A DNA stretch of 6,060 nt from an uncultured Lysobacteraceae bacterium (GTDB taxonomy: Bacteria; Pseudomonadota; Gammaproteobacteria; Xanthomonadales; Rhodanobacteraceae). The notes below the pieces were generated by a model. That model was not told where the DNA came from, did not search any database, and saw nothing but the letters and a program-made list of their open reading frames with translations. A program made the translations under genes and the position numbers. Where the stretch lies: contig CAMLSI010000337.1 of NCBI GenBank assembly GCA_946482585.1, positions 1-6,060 of the forward strand, given 5' to 3'. Positions 1 through 5,355 of this stretch are shown piece by piece (positions within the stretch are counted from its first letter, which is position 1; each line of letters starts with the position of its first letter).

Positions 1-287
1 GCGATGCCGAGTTCGGCATAGCGCGCGGCGATGTCGGGATTGCGCAGCTGCGCGAGGCGGAACGCGCTGTCAGGAGTCAGCGGCGCGGCCAGCAGTTCGG
101 CCGCGCGCGCGTCGATCGCGGCGGCGCCCTCGGCGTCGCTACGCCACGCGAATGTGCTGGTCAGTCGGGGTTGAAGCAGGTGCTCCACGTTGTCGGCGCC
201 TTCGCGGCGCGACACGCCGGCGCAGCCGGCGAGCAGCGCGAGCGCCACGGCGGCCGCGAGCGGCGGACGCCAATGTCGGTTGGTCAT
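1..287 (-). CDS. TolC-family outer-membrane efflux lipoprotein, N-terminal part (cut by window edge)
   Basis: Only the first 95 codons are present; the gene continues past the left edge. The protein starts MTNRHWRPP, then has a hydrophobic stretch (about residues 9-20) ending in a lipobox, L19-A20-G21-C22, so the mature protein would be a lipoprotein anchored at Cys22. Residues 66-95 carry the phrase LAAPLTPDSAFRLAQLRNPD followed by IAARYAELGI. This matches the opening helix of outer-membrane factor (TolC/CusC/CzcC) proteins, which form the exit duct of RND-type tripartite pumps. The ATG at 287 directly precedes the signal sequence; its ribosome site is weak (a GAG about 8 bases upstream). 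It lies 103 bp downstream of the CopL-like gene on the same strand, which suggests metal efflux, and an RND pump and adaptor would be expected to the left. The family call is fairly sure; the substrate is inferred from the neighbour. Confidence 0.8.
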   Translation of the reverse strand, partial: MTNRHWRPPLAAAVALALLAGCAGVSRREGADNVEHLLQPRLTSTFAWRSDAEGAAAIDARAAELLAAPLTPDSAFRLAQLRNPDIAARYAELGI

Positions 288-362
288 GGTCGTACTCGGA
301 TGAACGAAGCGGCACCGCGCGAGGGCGGGGGCCGCGGATACGCGCCTCAGGCGCGGCCGGAA

Positions 363-382
363 GCGCGATCGTCGGATCGCGC
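363..382. repeat. Perfect 8-bp inverted repeat between the CopL-like and TolC-like genes
   Basis: The arms GCGCGATC (363-370) and GATCGCGC (375-382) are perfect complements around a 4-base loop. They sit 8 bases past the stop codon of the CopL-like gene and 75 bases before the efflux start. There is no T-run on the minus strand after the stem, so it is not a classic intrinsic terminator. It could be an RNA stem that attenuates or processes the transcript between the two genes, or chance in GC-rich DNA. Confidence 0.35.
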
Positions 383-390
383 GCGGTGGT

Positions 391-747
391 TCAACCGATG
401 GGAGGGCGCAGCGGAACGCTGTCCCGGGCCGGCGGCAGTGCGACGGCGCGCGGCAGCGGCACTGTCTGGCTGCGGCCCGCCACGAAGCCCGTACCGGCGC
501 CGAACGGCAGGCTCACGGAAAACACGCAGGCGCACACGCAGTGGCCCGGTGTGCAGCACGACGGTACGCCGTCACGATCGGCGTGATCCGTCGCGGTCGT
601 GCCGGCCGCGTCGTCGCCGTGGCAGGGCGGTGCCTTCTGCGCGGCGACCGTCGTCGAGTCCGCATGCGCGGCCATCGCCACGGGCGCAAGGAACCCGTTG
701 AGGCAGAGCACGAGCGCAAGCAGCAGGCGGACGGCAAGACGCGGCAC
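391..747 (-). CDS. CopL-like small exported Cys/His-rich metal-binding protein
   Basis: This encodes 118 residues from a GTG start at 747; the frame has no ATG between the upstream stop (802-804) and the signal peptide. A GGA at 754-756 gives a plausible ribosome site 6 bases away. Residues 1-26 are a signal peptide (RLAVRLLLALVLCLNGFL core, likely cleavage after A24-M25-A26), so the mature chain is periplasmic. It is rich in metal ligands: C42-H43, H55, C64-C65, and H69-C70-V-C72-A-C74, six Cys and four His in about 90 residues. The proline-rich tail ends LRPPIG. This arrangement resembles the CopL family found with copper-resistance genes in Xanthomonas and relatives, where it is reported to be needed for copper-inducible expression. 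It precedes an outer-membrane efflux lipoprotein, which fits metal detoxification. The family call is from memory of its pattern; copper specificity is inferred. Confidence 0.65.
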   Translation of the reverse strand: MPRLAVRLLLALVLCLNGFLAPVAMAAHADSTTVAAQKAPPCHGDDAAGTTATDHADRDGVPSCCTPGHCVCACVFSVSLPFGAGTGFVAGRSQTVPLPRAVALPPARDSVPLRPPIG

Positions 748-773
748 GAAAGATCCGGAACGGGAAACCGGCG

Positions 774-805
774 CATAGACTGCGGGCCGTGGCGCAAAGT
801 TTCAA
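774..805 (-). promoter_or_regulatory. Candidate MerR-type promoter/operator for the CopL-like gene
   Basis: On the minus strand a -35-like TTGAAA (805-800) is followed, after 20 bases, by a poor -10-like TCTATG (779-774). Between and touching them lies an imperfect dyad: half-sites ACTTTGCGCC (800-791) and GGCCCGCAGT (788-779), 7 of 10 positions matching, with a 2-base centre. Metal sensors of the MerR family (ZntR, CueR) bind dyads of this 10+2+10 layout, starting ACT and ending AGT, inside overlong 19-20 bp spacers. The predicted transcript start near 765 would leave a leader of under 20 bases holding the GGA ribosome site. The -10 match is weak, so this remains a candidate. Confidence 0.28.
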
Positions 806-903
806 GCGAACCGGCGTACGGCGGCGCAGCGATTGCGGCAGAATGCGACGCCCCGCGCTGCCGTCGGAGATGCCGTGTTCCGTAGTCCCGTCTGCGTGCG
901 CGC

Positions 904-1641
904 ATGAACGCGCTGCTGCCGCTCGCCGATGACGAAGCGCATGTCTGGTACGCCTGGACCGCGGCCTGCTCGTCGCCGCCGCAGCGCGCCGCATACGCGG
1001 CCCTGCTGACACCGGACGAACGCGCGCGCTGCGCGCGTTTCGCGTTCGACGAGCTCAAGGCCGAATACCTGCTGACCCGCGCGCTCTGCCGTACCGTGCT
1101 GTCGCGCTATGCGGACGTGCGGCCGCAGGACTGGCGTTTCGACAGCAATGCTTACGGCCGTCCCGAGATTGCGGCGCCGGCCGGCGCGGCTCCGCTGCGT
1201 TTCAACCTGTCGAACGCGCGCAGCCTGGTCGCCTGCGTGGTCACGCGGCGAGCCGACGCGGGCGTCGACGTCGAAGAGACCGCGCGTGCGGAAGCACCGC
1301 TGGAGATCGCCGAGCAGTTCTTTTCCGCCGACGAACTGCGCGAGCTGCGGGCCTTGCCTGCGGCGGAGCAGGGCCGGCGATTCTTCGATCTGTGGACGTT
1401 GAAAGAGTCCTACATCAAGGCGCGCGGACTCGGTCTGCAGATCCCGCTCGACCGGTTCTCGATGCGCTTCGGCGCGACGATCGGCATCGCGTTAGATACG
1501 AGGCTCGGCGATGACGCCGATGCCTGGCAGTTCTTCAGCACGCGCCTGAGCGCGGCGCACACACTGTCGCTCGCGCTGCGCCGCGAGACGGATCTGTCCT
1601 TCCGCATTCAGTTGCGTGAAGTCGTGCCGGACGCGGCCTGA
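904..1641 (+). CDS. Sfp/EntD-type 4'-phosphopantetheinyl transferase
   Basis: A complete 245-residue enzyme of normal length for the Sfp-type class. It transfers 4'-phosphopantetheine from coenzyme A to a conserved serine of carrier proteins (fatty-acid, polyketide or peptide synthases) in the cytoplasm, using Mg2+. The family motifs appear in order: GRPEI at 85-89; FNLSN at 100-104, with Asn where many members have His; GVDVEE at 120-125, with D122 and E124 as the Mg2+ ligands; and the signature FFDLWTLKESYIKARGLGL at 160-178, with W164, K167, E168 and K172. The ATG at 904 is the first start after an in-frame TAG at 883-885, but no clear Shine-Dalgarno precedes it. It is divergent from the metal genes and convergent with the hydrolase gene, so it is probably a single-gene unit. 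No carrier protein or synthase is in the window, so its partner cannot be named. Confidence 0.93.
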   Translation: MNALLPLADDEAHVWYAWTAACSSPPQRAAYAALLTPDERARCARFAFDELKAEYLLTRALCRTVLSRYADVRPQDWRFDSNAYGRPEIAAPAGAAPLRFNLSNARSLVACVVTRRADAGVDVEETARAEAPLEIAEQFFSADELRELRALPAAEQGRRFFDLWTLKESYIKARGLGLQIPLDRFSMRFGATIGIALDTRLGDDADAWQFFSTRLSAAHTLSLALRRETDLSFRIQLREVVPDAA

Positions 1642-1780
1642 GCCGCGCGCGGCGCATCGACGTCGCGTCGTTGAAGATGTGACTTTTTTCAAGGATCGAG
1701 CGGGCATCCCGCGCGCGCGGGGCACGTGCACCGGCAGGCCCTTGCGTTCAACGGACCGGCGGCGCGCCGTGGCGCCGATA
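1642..1780. other. Convergent intergenic region, no clear bidirectional terminator
   Basis: This 139-bp gap separates the converging PPTase and hydrolase genes. It opens with a 12-bp palindrome (GCCGCGCGCGGC, 1642-1653) directly after the PPTase stop, then a short hairpin (CGACG/CGTCG, 1658-1670) and, 13 bases later, a T6 run (1684-1689). A second small stem, GCGGG/CCCGC (1700-1712), follows. The T-run is too far from either stem to be a textbook terminator, but a weak one for the PPTase is possible. The 9-mer GCACGTGCA (1722-1730) recurs at 3262-3270. No gene is seen here. Confidence 0.35.
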
Positions 1781-2668
1781 TCAGGTCAGGTGCTTGCGCA
1801 GGAAATCGATGCTGCGCTTCCAGGCGAGCTTCGCCGCGGCTTCGTCGTAGCGCGGCGTGGTGTCGTTGTTGAAGCCGTGCTGCGTGCCCGGATAGGTATG
1901 CGCTTCGTAGCGCTTGTCGTTCGCCTTCAGCGCCGCTTCGTACGGCGGCCAGCTCGCATTGACGCGATCGTCCTTTTCGGCGAAGTGGAGCTGCAGCGGC
2001 GCGCGGATGCTCGGCACGTCGGCCAGGGCCGGCGCCGGGCCATAGAACGGCACCGCGGCGCCGAGTTCGGGCACCTGTGTGGCCAGGTAGTTCGACAGGC
2101 CGCCGCCGTAGCAGAAGCCGATCGCGCCGACCTTGCCGTTGCCGCCGGCTATCGTGGCGAGTGCGCGCGCGGCGGCGACGAAGTCGGCGCGCGTCTTGAC
2201 TTGATCCAGCGTGCCGAACCGTTCGCGCGCCTTGTCCTCGTCGCCCGGGTAGCCGCCCAGCGGCGCGAGCGCGTCGGGCGCGAATGCGATGAAGCCCTCG
2301 AGCGCGACGCGCCGCGCGATGTCTTCGATGTGCGGATTGAGGCCGCGGTTCTCGTGCACGACGAGCACGGCCGCACAACTGCCCTTGGCCTCGGCCGGTG
2401 CCACGAGATAGCCCTTGACCGTGCCGGTGCCGGCCGGCGAGGGAAACTCGCTGCGCTTAGCGACGATGCGTTTGTCGCTTTCGGGAATTTGCTGCGCCTG
2501 CGCGAATTGCGGGCTCAGCTGCTGCAGGATGAGCTCGGCCGCGATGGCGCCGCCGGCGATCTTCGCGACCGCGCCGAGAAAGCCGCGCCGGGTCAGGGCG
2601 CCGTGCACGTAGGCGTCGAAATGCTGCAGGACTTCCGGGGCGAAATCGGCACTGGTCTTGCGCGTCAT
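1781..2668 (-). CDS. Tat-exported dienelactone hydrolase family protein (YghX-like)
   Basis: This is a 295-residue alpha/beta hydrolase. The N-terminus has a conserved pre-region, then a twin-arginine signal T26-R27-R28-G29-F30-L31-G followed by a hydrophobic helix to about residue 58 (FAQAQQ), so it is likely folded in the cytoplasm and exported. The hydrolase domain runs from about 70 to 295. The pieces of a DLH-type active site are visible: E106 in VVHENRGLN, the nucleophile C186 in GFCYGGG, D233 or D234 in EKDDRVN, and H264 in TQHGFNND. Their spacing (80, 47-48, 30-31 residues) is close to that of dienelactone hydrolase. The start is supported by GGAG at 2678-2675, 6 bases upstream of the ATG. 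The closest named relative I recognise is YghX of E. coli, whose substrate is unsettled, so dienelactone hydrolysis itself is not implied. It is the last of the co-oriented minus-strand genes, 128 bp after the DUF1579 gene. Confidence 0.88.
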   Translation of the reverse strand: MTRKTSADFAPEVLQHFDAYVHGALTRRGFLGAVAKIAGGAIAAELILQQLSPQFAQAQQIPESDKRIVAKRSEFPSPAGTGTVKGYLVAPAEAKGSCAAVLVVHENRGLNPHIEDIARRVALEGFIAFAPDALAPLGGYPGDEDKARERFGTLDQVKTRADFVAAARALATIAGGNGKVGAIGFCYGGGLSNYLATQVPELGAAVPFYGPAPALADVPSIRAPLQLHFAEKDDRVNASWPPYEAALKANDKRYEAHTYPGTQHGFNNDTTPRYDEAAAKLAWKRSIDFLRKHLT

Positions 2669-2723
2669 GGGCTACTCCGGCGGTCGGGGGAGAGCGGCGA
2701 GCATCGCGCCGGCAACAGGGTGA

Positions 2724-2740
2724 CCGCAACGGCGTTGCGG
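2724..2740. repeat. Perfect 7-bp inverted repeat upstream of the hydrolase gene
   Basis: CCGCAAC (2724-2730) and GTTGCGG (2734-2740) are perfect complements around a 3-base loop. They lie in the 128-bp gap between the DUF1579 stop and the hydrolase start, about 56 bases before the start. A GC-only palindrome (GCCGCCGCGGCGGC, 2775-2788) lies nearer the DUF1579 stop. Neither is followed by a T-run on the minus strand. They may be an operator, an RNA stem in the leader or a T-less terminator; the sequence does not decide. No convincing promoter is seen in this gap. Confidence 0.3.
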
Positions 2741-2796
2741 CGAAGCGGCAGTGCGGCGAGTCGATGCGAAGTGCGCCGCCGCGGCGGCCTGCCGCG

Positions 2797-3249
2797 CTAC
2801 GCGCGTCGCAGCTCGACACTCATCCACGTGCGCCAGGCGACGTTGAGGCGCTCGCGCATTTCCCAGACGCCGGCGAACACGTGTCCGCCCTCGCTGAAAC
2901 CGCCGCGGAAACGCACGTTGTTGCCGCTGAAGGTCCACTGGTCGCCGTCGACGGTCGCCTGCATGACGCCGGCGTTGCCCTGGTTGTCGTACGAATGCAT
3001 CGTGTAGTGCTTTCGGCTTGCGTCGTAACCGATGATTTCGATGCCTTCGACGGTGCCATCGGGCATGTGCGCGACGAAGCGATGGATCAGGAAGAAGCCG
3101 CCCGGCAGCCATTCGTAGCTGTCGGTCGCGCGGTACGGCGCGCTGCGCCCCGACGGGCCGAGCAGTTTCACTTCACCCTGGGTCGACCAGTTCCCGACGA
3201 AAGCGGCGAGCGGTGCGAGCGCGGCGTGGGCCGCGGCGGCATCGGTCAT
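2797..3249 (-). CDS. DUF1579 family protein
   Basis: A complete 150-residue soluble protein without signal peptide or membrane segment. It has the conserved plan of the DUF1579 family: LAPLAAFVGNWSTQGEVKL at about 11-29, the YEWLPGGFFLIHRF block at 45-58, GIEIIGYD at 69-76, YTMHSYDNQG at 82-91, DGDQWTFSG at 101-109, GVWEMRE at 127-133 and a WRTWMSVEL end at 139-147. The predicted fold is an all-beta, lipocalin-like barrel suited to binding a small hydrophobic ligand, but no enzymatic role or ligand is established that I know of. The start at 3249 is certain: a near-perfect Shine-Dalgarno AAGGAGG (3261-3255) stands 5 bases before the ATG, much stronger than those of its neighbours, suggesting efficient translation. 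It sits between the acyl-CoA dehydrogenase gene (199 bp upstream) and the hydrolase gene (128 bp downstream), all on one strand. Confidence 0.88.
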   Translation of the reverse strand: MTDAAAAHAALAPLAAFVGNWSTQGEVKLLGPSGRSAPYRATDSYEWLPGGFFLIHRFVAHMPDGTVEGIEIIGYDASRKHYTMHSYDNQGNAGVMQATVDGDQWTFSGNNVRFRGGFSEGGHVFAGVWEMRERLNVAWRTWMSVELRRA

Positions 3250-3260
3250 CGGATCCTCCT

Positions 3261-3270
3261 TGCACGTGCA
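3261..3270. promoter_or_regulatory. 10-bp palindrome TGCACGTGCA abutting the DUF1579 ribosome site
   Basis: TGCACGTGCA is a perfect palindrome that shares its first base with the strong Shine-Dalgarno of the DUF1579 gene. In the transcript it lies just 5' of that site, so a bound protein could block initiation or elongation. The 9-mer GCACGTGCA occurs once more at 1722-1730 in the convergent gap. It may be a small operator or chance. Confidence 0.2.
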
Positions 3271-3282
3271 GTCAGTCGATCA

Positions 3283-3312
3283 AGCCTAGCCGCATCTGAG
3301 AAGGAGGACCAA
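3283..3312 (-). promoter_or_regulatory. Weak sigma-70-like promoter candidate for the DUF1579 gene
   Basis: On the minus strand TTGGTC (3312-3307) and TAGGCT (3288-3283) stand 18 bases apart, each matching only about half of the -35 and -10 consensus. The start site would fall near 3276, leaving a leader of about 27 bases that holds the strong Shine-Dalgarno. Position and local drop in GC favour it; the weak matches do not. The rest of the 199-bp gap contains a GC stem-loop (separate entry) and no gene. Confidence 0.25.
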
Positions 3313-3401
3313 ACGGCACGACGGATCTGCGAGCCGGACGTTAGGAGACGGTTAGCGACGCATTAAATCGCGCGCGTGCTCCGTTCAGTCGGCGCCGGAT
3401 C

Positions 3402-3428
3402 GACGCGCGCGGCGCTCGCGCGCGCGTC
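3402..3428 (-). terminator. GC stem-loop just downstream of the acyl-CoA dehydrogenase gene
   Basis: The arms GACGCGCGCG (3402-3411) and CGCGCGCGTC (3419-3428) form a perfect 10-bp stem with a 7-base loop, beginning 20 bases after the dehydrogenase stop. It is the strongest stem I found in the window. There is no U-run after it on the minus strand, so it may act as a 3'-end stabiliser or T-less terminator rather than a classic intrinsic terminator. Its position between two genes on one strand suggests that the dehydrogenase message ends here. Confidence 0.4.
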
Positions 3429-3448
3429 CCGTATCCATTGGGCGAAGT

Positions 3449-5248
3449 TCAGAACCACGCATCGCGCATGTCGTAGGCGCTGCGATCCACGCCCGCAACG
3501 AGCCGCGCGCTGAGTTCGGTCTGCGGCAGTTCCGTCGCGAAGAAGAAACGGCAGGCCTGCAGCTTGCCTGCGAGGAAATCGTCGTCCGCGCCGCGTGCAT
3601 CGAGCACGCGCTGCGCCGCGGCAGCCATGCGCAGCCAGCCCCAGGCGACGACGACATGGCCGAGCAGGTGCAGATAGTGGGTCGCGTTCGCGAGTACCTC
3701 GCGTACCTCGCCGGCGGCCATGCGCCGACCCGCCGCGAGGGTCGTGTCGCGCACGCGCGCGCCGGCGGCCGCGAGTTCCGCTGCGAGCGGTGCGAGCGGC
3801 GCGATCGTCGCGGCATCGGCACAGGTCGCCGCGATGCGCTCGAGCAGGATGCGCAGCGCGGCGCCGTCGCGCATCAGCGCCTTGCGGCCGAGCAGATCGA
3901 GCGCCTGGATGCCGTTCGTGCCTTCATGGATCGGATTGATGCGGTTGTCGCGGTAGCACTGCTCGACGGGATAGTCGCGCGTATAGCCGTAGCCGCCGAG
4001 CACCTGGATCCCGAGATCGTTCGCGCGCAGCGCGTAGTCGGAGCACCAGGCCTTGACGATCGGCGTCAGCAGCTCGAGCAGCAGATGGCTCTGCTCGCGC
4101 ACGGCGGCGTCGGGATCGTGCTGGCGATCGACGAGCAGGGCCGCATCGAACGCGAGCATCTGACCGCCCTCGACATAGCACTTCTGCTGCAGCAGCATGC
4201 GCCTCACGTCGGCGTGTTCGATCAGCGCGACCGCCGGCGTGGACGGGTCTTTCTGGTCCGGATGCCGGCCCTGGCGCCGCTCGCGCGCATAGGCCAGCGC
4301 GTACTGATAGCTCGCGGCCGCCTGCTGGATCGCACTGAGGCCGACGCCGATGCGTTCCTCGTTCATCATGTGGAACATCTGCGCGAGGCCGTGATGCGCG
4401 TTGCCGACGAGATAGCCGACGCAGTCGCCGCCCTCGCCGAACTTCAGGAAGGTATTGACGCTCGCGCGCTGGCCCATCTTGTGATTGAGGCCGGCGAGGC
4501 GCACGTCGTTGCGCGCGCCGCGCGTGCCGTCGTCGTTCACGCGCCAGCGCGGCACGATGAACAGGCTGATGCCGCGCACGCCGGCCGGCGCGCCCTGGAT
4601 GCGCGCGAGCACGAGATGCACGATGTTCTCGCCGAGCTCGTGATCGCCCGCGGAAATCCACATTTTCGCGCCGCTGATGCGATAGCTGCCGTCCGCGTGC
4701 GGCGTCGCCATGGTCTTCAGGTCGGCCAGCGACGAACCTGCCTGCGGCTCGGACAGGCACATGGTGCCGAAGTAGCGGCCTTCGAGGATCGGCTGCATGT
4801 AGCGCCGCTTCTGTTCGTCGGTCGCATAGACCTCGAGCAGGTTCGCCGCGGCGCGCGCGAGCGTCGGGTAGGCGATGGTGCCGGCGTTGGCGCTGCAGAA
4901 CAGCGCGTCACAGGCGGCGCCGATCGCGAACGGCATCTGCATGCCGCCGCGATCGTAGTCGGCGAGCACGGCCGGAAAACCCGCCGCGCAGAACGCGGCC
5001 ACCGCGTCGCCGATCTCCGGAATGAGTTCGACCTTGCCGTCGACGAGCTGCGGTTCGTTCAGATCGGCCTTGCGGTTGTGCGGCAGGAATTTCTCGAGCG
5101 CGATCTGCTGCGCGAGATCGATCGCCGCGGCGAAGGTTTCGCGGCCGTGCTCCGCGAAGCGCGCGTAGCGGCAGACTTGCTCGACCTCGAGCACGTCGTG
5201 GAGCAGGAAATCGAGATGGCGACGATCGATGAGCTGGCGCGAGTCCAT
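3449..5248 (-). CDS. Acyl-CoA dehydrogenase, long form with C-terminal extension
   Basis: This is a 599-residue flavoenzyme that oxidises an acyl-CoA to the 2-enoyl-CoA with FAD, passing electrons to electron-transfer flavoprotein. The order is an N-terminal helical domain (about 1-155), a middle beta domain with MCLSEPQAGSSL (163-174), GAKMWISAGDHE (193-204) and HKMGQRASV (256-264), and a C-terminal helical domain with QVLGGYGYTRDYPVEQCYRD (415-434) and NPIHEGTNGIQALDLLGRK (438-456), where E442 is the expected catalytic base. Residues 460-599 form an extra domain seen in the roughly 600-residue subfamily that includes DmdC-like enzymes. Substrate cannot be read from sequence: medium- or long-chain fatty acids or 3-methylmercaptopropionyl-CoA are options. 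The start MDSRQLIDRRHLDFLLHDVL is chosen because it matches the family N-terminus and has GGAA 6 bases upstream; the frame stays open far upstream, but that stretch is a shadow of the ankyrin gene. It ends DMRDAWF. Confidence 0.93.
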   Translation of the reverse strand: MDSRQLIDRRHLDFLLHDVLEVEQVCRYARFAEHGRETFAAAIDLAQQIALEKFLPHNRKADLNEPQLVDGKVELIPEIGDAVAAFCAAGFPAVLADYDRGGMQMPFAIGAACDALFCSANAGTIAYPTLARAAANLLEVYATDEQKRRYMQPILEGRYFGTMCLSEPQAGSSLADLKTMATPHADGSYRISGAKMWISAGDHELGENIVHLVLARIQGAPAGVRGISLFIVPRWRVNDDGTRGARNDVRLAGLNHKMGQRASVNTFLKFGEGGDCVGYLVGNAHHGLAQMFHMMNEERIGVGLSAIQQAAASYQYALAYARERRQGRHPDQKDPSTPAVALIEHADVRRMLLQQKCYVEGGQMLAFDAALLVDRQHDPDAAVREQSHLLLELLTPIVKAWCSDYALRANDLGIQVLGGYGYTRDYPVEQCYRDNRINPIHEGTNGIQALDLLGRKALMRDGAALRILLERIAATCADAATIAPLAPLAAELAAAGARVRDTTLAAGRRMAAGEVREVLANATHYLHLLGHVVVAWGWLRMAAAAQRVLDARGADDDFLAGKLQACRFFFATELPQTELSARLVAGVDRSAYDMRDAWF

Positions 5249-5313
5249 GAACGCTTCCGCAGTGGGTTGAGACGAGGCGCTCCTGTAATCAAACGCCCGT
5301 ACGAAAGTGGCGG

Positions 5314-5331
5314 CGCGATGTCGCAATCGCG
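5314..5331. repeat. 6-bp inverted repeat in the gap upstream of the acyl-CoA dehydrogenase
   Basis: CGCGAT (5314-5319) and ATCGCG (5326-5331) are perfect complements around 6 bases, about 25 bases past the ankyrin stop and 66 bases before the dehydrogenase start. The arrangement suits either an operator near the dehydrogenase promoter or a weak 3' stem for the ankyrin message. No fatty-acid-regulator motif (FadR- or PsrA-like) is convincing, although TTTGATTAC lies close by. Low confidence. Confidence 0.25.
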
Positions 5332-5355
5332 ATATTCCGTCAGGCGAAACGCGGT

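Noticed and set aside
152..701. Two overlapping plus-strand frames of 144 and 176 codons.
   Set aside because: Both are antisense to the efflux lipoprotein and CopL-like genes and have arginine-rich shadow composition.
513..1058. A 181-codon minus-strand frame overlapping both the CopL-like and PPTase genes.
   Set aside because: Arg/Ser/Ala-rich text in the wrong frame of two better-supported genes.
1671..1691. TTGAA/TTCAA stem around a T-run as an intrinsic terminator.
   Set aside because: Only 5 AT-rich base pairs with the T-run inside the loop/stem; too weak for a confident terminator call.
1616..3007. A 463-codon plus-strand open frame opposite the hydrolase and DUF1579 genes.
   Set aside because: It spans two genuine genes and their gap, overlaps the PPTase end and shows shadow-type composition; no domain is recognisable.
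3300..3310. A plus-strand Shine-Dalgarno-like AAGGAGGA.
   Set aside because: No start codon follows at a usable distance, and the frames to the right are closed or antisense to the dehydrogenase.
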